From Actinobacillus sp. (GTDB lineage: Bacteria > Pseudomonadota > Gammaproteobacteria > Enterobacterales > Pasteurellaceae), in assembly GCA_020026075.1 (NCBI GenBank), contig JAHHQZ010000008.1:1-56774 (forward strand): a stretch of 56,774 nt of DNA. The letters are read 5' to 3'. Shown piece by piece: positions 52,108 to 56,774 of the stretch. The translations under genes were made by a program, and so were the position numbers. Below the pieces are notes generated by a model. The model ran no database searches. It saw only the letters and a program-made list of their open reading frames with translations, and was not told the origin of the DNA. How positions within the stretch are numbered: position 1 is the first letter of the stretch; each line of letters begins with the position of its first letter.

Positions 52108-53058
52108 TTAAAATTCCACTGGCGTTGCGCAATCTTCCAAAATGCTAAGCAGTTCGCTGATATTTTGCTTGCCTTGCGTTTCAAGCCATTGTTTCGCTGC
52201 CGTTGCGCCTTGTTGGCGGTAAATATCCGCCGCCCCTGCCCACGTGGCACGTCCGCAAAGTACACCGTTAAAGGTGCTGCCAGCTTGTTTGGCAAATTTT
52301 AAAGTTTGCTGGAACAATTCTGTGGAAACACCTGCGCTTAGGAAAATAAACGGCAAGTGGGTTGCTTGGCTTTGTTGTTGGAAAAATTCCGCTGCTTGTG
52401 CTTGCGTGTATAGCACTTCGCCGCTGGCAAAGCCTTCCACGTATTTCATACTCACTGGCACTTCCACTTTTAGCACGTCTACGGCAAAGCGTGATTGCGA
52501 GAAAAGTTGCATTGCGGTGATGACTTTGTGCGGTTTGACTTTGGCGTTGTAAACTGGGTCGTCATTTTTACCGTCATAGGTAACGATTTCTAAGAAAAAC
52601 GGCAAGCCAACGGCTGCGCACTCTAAGCCCATACGTTCCACGAATGCCTGTTTGCGGTTGTTGATTTCAGCGGGTTGATCCACATCGTAGTACAATAATA
52701 ATTTCACTGCGTCACTACCACGACTTTGTAAACGTAGCACGGAAACATCGTCCACTAAATCAGGAAAACGCCCTGCGACTGCTTTGTCGTAGCCTGTTTT
52801 TTCGTATGCCATAATTAAACCGCAATGGCTTGCGCGTTTCTCAGCAGCCGCCCAGCCAAATTCAGGATCCAATAAAATGGCGGAGGCGTAAGGGGTTAGG
52901 GTTTCGGATACCAAGCACTTAAATTCACTGACTTGGTCAAAGGTAATATCCTCGCCCATCATTCGTTTTAACGCACTACGTTGGTCAATGGCGAGTGCCG
53001 CAATAATGCCGTTTGGCGTACAAAGTTTGCGTAATTTGGTTTGTTTACTAAAGTGCAT
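52108..53058 (-). CDS. lacD: LacD-type class I tagatose-1,6-bisphosphate aldolase
   Basis: 316 residues. It cleaves tagatose 1,6-bisphosphate to DHAP and glyceraldehyde 3-phosphate by a Schiff-base mechanism. Seen: NGIIAALAIDQRSALKRMM near the start, and the catalytic lysine region DVLKVEVPVSMKYVEGF. The start at 53058 is set by AAGGAAAA; upstream in-frame codons overlap the IIA gene. Enterobacterial aga clusters carry a class II enzyme (AgaY/KbaY) here; LacD is more familiar from lactococcal and staphylococcal lac operons. Confidence 0.88.
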   Translation of the reverse strand: MHFSKQTKLRKLCTPNGIIAALAIDQRSALKRMMGEDITFDQVSEFKCLVSETLTPYASAILLDPEFGWAAAEKRASHCGLIMAYEKTGYDKAVAGRFPDLVDDVSVLRLQSRGSDAVKLLLYYDVDQPAEINNRKQAFVERMGLECAAVGLPFFLEIVTYDGKNDDPVYNAKVKPHKVITAMQLFSQSRFAVDVLKVEVPVSMKYVEGFASGEVLYTQAQAAEFFQQQSQATHLPFIFLSAGVSTELFQQTLKFAKQAGSTFNGVLCGRATWAGAADIYRQQGATAAKQWLETQGKQNISELLSILEDCATPVEF

Positions 53059-53074
53059 AAATTTTCCTTGTGAA

Positions 53075-53461
53075 TTAGTCATCATCGCATTGGAGTTGGG
53101 GTAATTGTTGGCGTACGTCATAAATTTGCCCTTTGGCATCGCTTAGCAAACTGTCTGTGCTTTGTTCGCTGACAACGCTAATCACCATTGGCAAGTTCAT
53201 TCCGCTGTAAAGCCCCGCTAGGTGATCCAAATAGCGCATCGCAACGTTGCACGGCGTGCCGCCCATAATGTCGCATAACACCACCGCTGGAATATTTGCG
53301 GAAATTTTTAACGCATCCTCAAATTTCTGCTGAAAATCTTCCACGCTTTCTTCTGGGTAAAGGCTGACGGTTTGCACGTAGGGCAATTCACCTAAGATCA
53401 TTTCTGCAGTTTGCTTTAAGCCCTGACAAAAATCCCCGTGACTGATTAAAATTAACTGCAT
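53075..53461 (-). CDS. agaF: PTS mannose/GalNAc-family IIA component
   Basis: 128 residues. It accepts phosphate from HPr on the histidine in LILISHGDFCQGL (residue about 9) and passes it to IIB. ATG at 53461 follows AAGGAAG; an in-frame upstream start is less likely. The embedded run at 53286-53308, with an arm of the recurrent word, encodes KISANIPAV. The symbol follows the aga operon assignment. Confidence 0.88.
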   Translation of the reverse strand: MQLILISHGDFCQGLKQTAEMILGELPYVQTVSLYPEESVEDFQQKFEDALKISANIPAVVLCDIMGGTPCNVAMRYLDHLAGLYSGMNLPMVISVVSEQSTDSLLSDAKGQIYDVRQQLPQLQCDDD

Positions 53462-53512
53462 TTTTTCTTCCTTTATTCCGCCCCACATCGACAAACGGTG
53501 TGGGGCTTGGTG

Positions 53513-54355
53513 TTATTTCGCCAGTAACCCTGCCCAAGAAAGCAGAATACATAGCACGATAATGATCATAATGGCTTTGTTGGAATTCATTTTTGGTCGT
53601 CCAAGTAGCCAGTAAATACCGCCTACAATCAAGGCTGGCACAAGGCGTGGCATTATTAAGTCAAGGTTTGCCTGTGCGGATACCACTTTCTGACCGATAA
53701 TCTCCTCAAACGGCACATACACATTGATCATCGTGGCACACATTACCCCAACCACGAACACCCCAAGAATCGTGGCAGCGTTGGTTAAGGCGTTGAGTTT
53801 ATGCCCATAATGAGTAACCAAATTCACCCCTTCGCGGTAAGCGATTTTTAACTGCGACCAGCGGAATGCCATAACCAGAATAGAAACCAGCACCCAAAGC
53901 CCCACGCCGAGTGGATTGCCTTGAATGGCCATTGTGGCGGCAATCGCTCCCATAATCGCAGGTACGAGCGAGGCAAGTAGTGCATCACCAATGGCGGCAA
54001 ATGGCCCCATTAACCCAGCTTTGATCCCAGCAACCGCCTCTTTACTTTCAATGCCCTGTTCTTCTTCCAACGCAAGATCAATCCCTGTTACGATGGTGTT
54101 AAAGAAGTTGGACGTGTTAAAAAATTGGTTGTGAGTGACCATCATTTCTTTCAGTTCTGGCGTACCATCGCCGTAAATTTTGCGAAGTTGTGGCAAGATC
54201 ATCCACAAATAGCCTGAACTTTGCATACGTTCGTAGTTCCAACCGAGCTGGAAGAAGAACAAGTTACGCACGTTGATTTGACGAAAATCTGCATCCGTTA
54301 ATTTGTAAACTTTTCTTAAGGTTGCATTCGCTTGAGTATCATTAGAGTTCATCAT
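53513..54355 (-). CDS. agaD: PTS mannose/GalNAc-family IID component
   Basis: 280 residues, a membrane subunit of the EII-Man superfamily. It has the conserved FFFQLGWNYERMQSSGYLWMILPQL start and GLMGPFAAIGDALLASLVPAIMGAIAA, with a hydrophobic C-terminal half. It forms the channel with IIC. The start overlaps the end of the IIC gene; ATG at 54355 is preferred because GGGAG is correctly spaced. Confidence 0.9.
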   Translation of the reverse strand: MMNSNDTQANATLRKVYKLTDADFRQINVRNLFFFQLGWNYERMQSSGYLWMILPQLRKIYGDGTPELKEMMVTHNQFFNTSNFFNTIVTGIDLALEEEQGIESKEAVAGIKAGLMGPFAAIGDALLASLVPAIMGAIAATMAIQGNPLGVGLWVLVSILVMAFRWSQLKIAYREGVNLVTHYGHKLNALTNAATILGVFVVGVMCATMINVYVPFEEIIGQKVVSAQANLDLIMPRLVPALIVGGIYWLLGRPKMNSNKAIMIIIVLCILLSWAGLLAK

Positions 54356-55235
54356 CTTCAATTTCTCCCGCTGTAGATTGTGTTTCCTGTTTAGCTTTTG
54401 GTGCAGTAGCGTTGGCTAACTCACGTTGGTAAGCAAGATAAGCGAAACCAAAACCAATGGCCGCCATTGCCAGCATAGGCACGCTATTAAATGAATTGGC
54501 GAGTGGCGCAGGTAACAGACCGTTGACAGCATTACCAATAGCGGAAACGTTACTAAATAAGGTTAAGAAAATAGCGGTTAACGCAAAGGCGATCACTAAA
54601 TAAGCAATGTGGCGTTTGGTTGGTAAGTAACGAAGTAAAATCGCAAACCCAAGTGCTGGCAATACGCCACCAGCAACGGTTAAACCGTCTGCAATGACTT
54701 TTAAGAACCCAGACTGCATAGCCTCAACTAAGGCATTGACTAATGGGCCGCCAAAGACTAACGCTAAGAAAATCGGCACCCCACGAGATAACGCCCAAGG
54801 CACAGCACCTAAAAGATAGTTCGTACCAATTTTGCGATATTCAAAATTTTGAATATTTTTATCAATGCAATGCACGAAATACACGTTTGTCATTCGCCCT
54901 AAAATATCGGTATACACCATCAATGCCGCCACTGGTACCGCAATGGAAGTTAAGGCAAGTTCTGGAGTCATTCCTGCGGAAACCGAGAAAACTGTCGCCA
55001 GTACCACGCCTGAATTGGCATCAATACGAGAGGCACCGCCAAAAGTTCCCACCCCCAGCACCATTAACTGCATTGAGCCGCCAATGAACAAGCCTGTGGT
55101 TAAATCACCCATAATTAAACCAGTGATAAAGCCCGCAAATACTGGGCTACCAGCACTGGATACGATCGTAATTTCATCTAAAATTTGATAACAAGCATAC
55201 AGTGTTACCAAAAGTATCTGCCACCAATGAATCAT
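54342..55235 (-). CDS. agaC: PTS mannose/GalNAc-family IIC component
   Basis: 297 residues with repeated hydrophobic helices and the IIC signature GLIMGDLTTGLFIGGSMQLMVLGVGTFGGASRID. It recognises the sugar and translocates it. The C-terminus is acidic (GEIEDDEL), and its codons overlap the IID start by 14 bases. The naming agaC/agaW varies between strains. Confidence 0.9.
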   Translation of the reverse strand: MIHWWQILLVTLYACYQILDEITIVSSAGSPVFAGFITGLIMGDLTTGLFIGGSMQLMVLGVGTFGGASRIDANSGVVLATVFSVSAGMTPELALTSIAVPVAALMVYTDILGRMTNVYFVHCIDKNIQNFEYRKIGTNYLLGAVPWALSRGVPIFLALVFGGPLVNALVEAMQSGFLKVIADGLTVAGGVLPALGFAILLRYLPTKRHIAYLVIAFALTAIFLTLFSNVSAIGNAVNGLLPAPLANSFNSVPMLAMAAIGFGFAYLAYQRELANATAPKAKQETQSTAGEIEDDEL

Positions 55236-55256
55236 AGGTTTTCTCCTCTTTTTGGG

Positions 55257-55730
55257 TTACAAAAGTTCAACAAGATTGACTTTTTCTTCATTCGGCACTA
55301 ACTGCGCCGTTAAAGAAATACCTTTCTCTGCCAACGCTTTAAATGTGGCAACATCGTTTTCATTTACATGAACGGTTTTACGAATACTGCGAGTATCTTC
55401 TCGTTTTGGCATATTACCGGCGTTTATTTCCGTCAACGGCACCCCACATTCCACCACACGCAATAAGGTTTGCGGATCTTTTGCCACGATCAACACACGT
55501 TGGCTGTCATAACGCCCTGCGAAAATATTTTCCGCCGCACGCTCCACAGGGAGAACGCTCAACTTCACCCCAGCAGGACAAGCCAAACGCAAACCAGCTT
55601 TATCAATGTCGCTTTGGCTTGCCGCATCATCGATCACCATAATGCGAGAAATATCTAGATACGATGTCCAAAGGTTCGCCACCTGTCCGTGAATTAAACG
55701 CCCATCAATGCGTACATTTAAAATTGCCAT
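55257..55730 (-). CDS. agaV: PTS mannose/GalNAc-family IIB component
   Basis: 157 residues. The phosphorylation site is the histidine in RIDGRLIHGQVANLW (about residue 15), and the rest matches IIB of the mannose superfamily (ACPAGVKLSVLPVERAAENI). It receives phosphate from IIA and phosphorylates the incoming sugar. Confidence 0.92.
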   Translation of the reverse strand: MAILNVRIDGRLIHGQVANLWTSYLDISRIMVIDDAASQSDIDKAGLRLACPAGVKLSVLPVERAAENIFAGRYDSQRVLIVAKDPQTLLRVVECGVPLTEINAGNMPKREDTRSIRKTVHVNENDVATFKALAEKGISLTAQLVPNEEKVNLVELL

Positions 55731-55739
55731 ATTGATCTC

Positions 55740-56750
55740 CTATGGTTGGTAAGAATAAAGCGTAACGCCCTGCACTACTCGGTTTACTTCTCCTGTTGGA
55801 CAAGGATTATCCGTAGTAATTCCTGCGTTGATGGAACGGAAAAAAGCATATAACTGCCCCACCATTAAAAATGGGAACACACGCCCTGCGTCATCTAGCT
55901 CGCCCAAAGGCAAGGCAAAACCCTGCGATGACGGCTCGCCTAATGGCAAAACCGCTTGTGCCTTATGATCTTGGCAAAGCTCATTGACGAGATCCCAGTC
56001 ATAACGAGCGGTGTAAGGATGCTGACTGATAAAAAGGAAAATTAAGGTATCGTGATTAACCAGCGATTTCGGCCCGTGACGAAAGCCCATTGCGGACTCA
56101 AAAAAGCCTAAATCTTGACCGGCTGTGAGTTCTAATAATTTCAACGCACATTCTCTGGCCAATGCTTGAAATGCACCGCTGCCTAAATACACTACACGCT
56201 CAACGGGCATTTTGGCGATTTCTGCCATCTGCTCGACTTGCGTTTGCAATAGCATTTCACAGGCATTGACCACATCGGCTAACCATTTTTCTGAAAAATA
56301 TTCCGACCCAAAAGCTAGCAACGCCGCTATCATCATATTGCTGGCGCTGGATGTCATCGCAAAACCTGCATCGTGCGTGCAGTCAGACAAGGTCAAGGCA
56401 AAGCTCTTTGGATCACCAACACAACATTTCGCCAATGCGCCTTGTGCATTGTTAGTGATCGCCAAATGGTAAGCCTCTTTAACGCTCGCGTGTAGATTTT
56501 CCACTGCGCCAATGCTTTCAGGGCTGTTGCCAGAACGACCAAAGGACACAAGCAAGGTCGGTTTATTCGCTAAAAAATAGGCATAAGGACTGGAAACTAA
56601 ATCCGTGCTGGCGATAGCTTCCACCAGCACGCCGAGTTTCTCGGTTAAGAGCGGTGCGACCACACCACCAATGAATGCGGACGTGCCAGCACCTGTGAAA
56701 ACAATTCGCAAACCGCCCGCTTTGACCTGACCCCAAAAACTTAGACTAAA
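55740..56750 (-). pseudogene. agaS: agaS-type galactosamine-6-phosphate deaminase/isomerase, 5'-truncated
   Basis: The SIS-domain enzyme converts galactosamine 6-phosphate to tagatose 6-phosphate. The body is normal (LRIVFTGAGTSAFIGGVVAP; SFGRSGNSPESIGA; GFRHGPKSL) and ends with the operon-typical C-terminus. Full AgaS proteins are about 380 residues, with roughly 50 ahead of this GAGTSA motif. Here the frame can be read upstream only to a stop at 56751-56753, and the last codons are the end of an insertion sequence. A TTG at 56711 could start a shortened protein, but no ribosome-binding site supports it. A recurrent-word copy lies at 56286. Confidence 0.82.
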
Positions 56751-56774
56751 TTAATTTAAGGACTGGGCTCTGTA
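56723..56774. mobile_element. terminus of an IS3-family-like insertion sequence
   Basis: From 56723 the sequence reads TGACCTGACCCCAAAAACTT then AGACTAA. This fits the TG-starting, CTGxCCCC-containing inverted-repeat ends typical of the IS3 family. AgaS homology ends just before this point. The transposase gene would lie beyond the window. A 3-bp target duplication cannot be checked from one side. Confidence 0.6.

Noticed and set aside
54743..55188. Long plus-strand open frames over the PTS IIC gene
   Set aside because: They are antisense shadows of strongly conserved PTS genes with no start signals.
1..56774. CRISPR array
   Set aside because: The recurrent element is dispersed, palindromic and never in regularly spaced tandem; no cas genes are present.

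Overview
The gene content and order point to a member of the Pasteurellaceae (Gammaproteobacteria): the nrfABCD nitrite-reductase set with its own cytochrome-maturation genes, periplasmic MsrAB, UshA and CpdB nucleotidases, a type V adhesin with an extended signal peptide, and Lex-type LPS glycosyltransferases all fit that family. I cannot name the genus from the sequence. By eye the canonical Haemophilus-type uptake word AAGTGCGGT is nearly absent (one copy noted near 25226). A different word, roughly AGGYYGGAATWTT, recurs about thirty times, as inverted pairs between genes and as single copies inside genes.

Layout. 1-12.5 kb is housekeeping: yccS, a copper chaperone, fbp, mpl, marC-type, glyQ, msrAB, cpdB and a SulP transporter. 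12.6-19.0 kb is a periplasmic molybdenum-hydroxylase operon (Mo subunit with Tat signal, 2Fe-2S subunit, triheme cytochrome c) followed by its maturation genes (XdhC-like, MobA-like). After ybaN and smrB, 20.1-27.4 kb is the anaerobic nitrite-reduction locus nrfABCD plus nrfE, a thioredoxin-like nrfX and an nrfF-nrfG fusion, behind a perfect FNR box. The 4.5S RNA gene, gloB and ycaO follow.

30.3-32.5 kb is an accessory scar between ycaO and argS. It holds Mu-like phage head-gene debris, a decayed OmpA-family gene, a very short YadA-type trimeric autotransporter with a G-tract in its putative promoter, and further broken small ORFs. 32.5-39.8 kb returns to housekeeping (argS, yecM, a lipoprotein, rpsO, tilS, efp, ushA). 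Two LPS glycosyltransferases come next.

41.6-43.8 kb is the most unusual unit: a leader ORF with a strong ribosome-binding site and a terminator hairpin, then three tightly packed genes. These encode a class II tRNA-synthetase-like catalytic core without an anticodon domain, an orotidine-phosphate-decarboxylase-like protein, and a small phosphoribosyltransferase. pyrD lies convergent to them. 45.0-50.8 kb is rlmL, rppH, a TSUP permease, lgt, thyA and tadA.

50.9-56.7 kb (minus strand) is an amino-sugar PTS operon of the Aga/GalNAc type: SIS isomerase/deaminase, PTS IIB, IIC, IID and IIA, LacD-type aldolase and NagA-type deacetylase. Its first gene, agaS, is cut near its 5' end by what looks like the terminus of an IS3-family insertion sequence that runs off the window.
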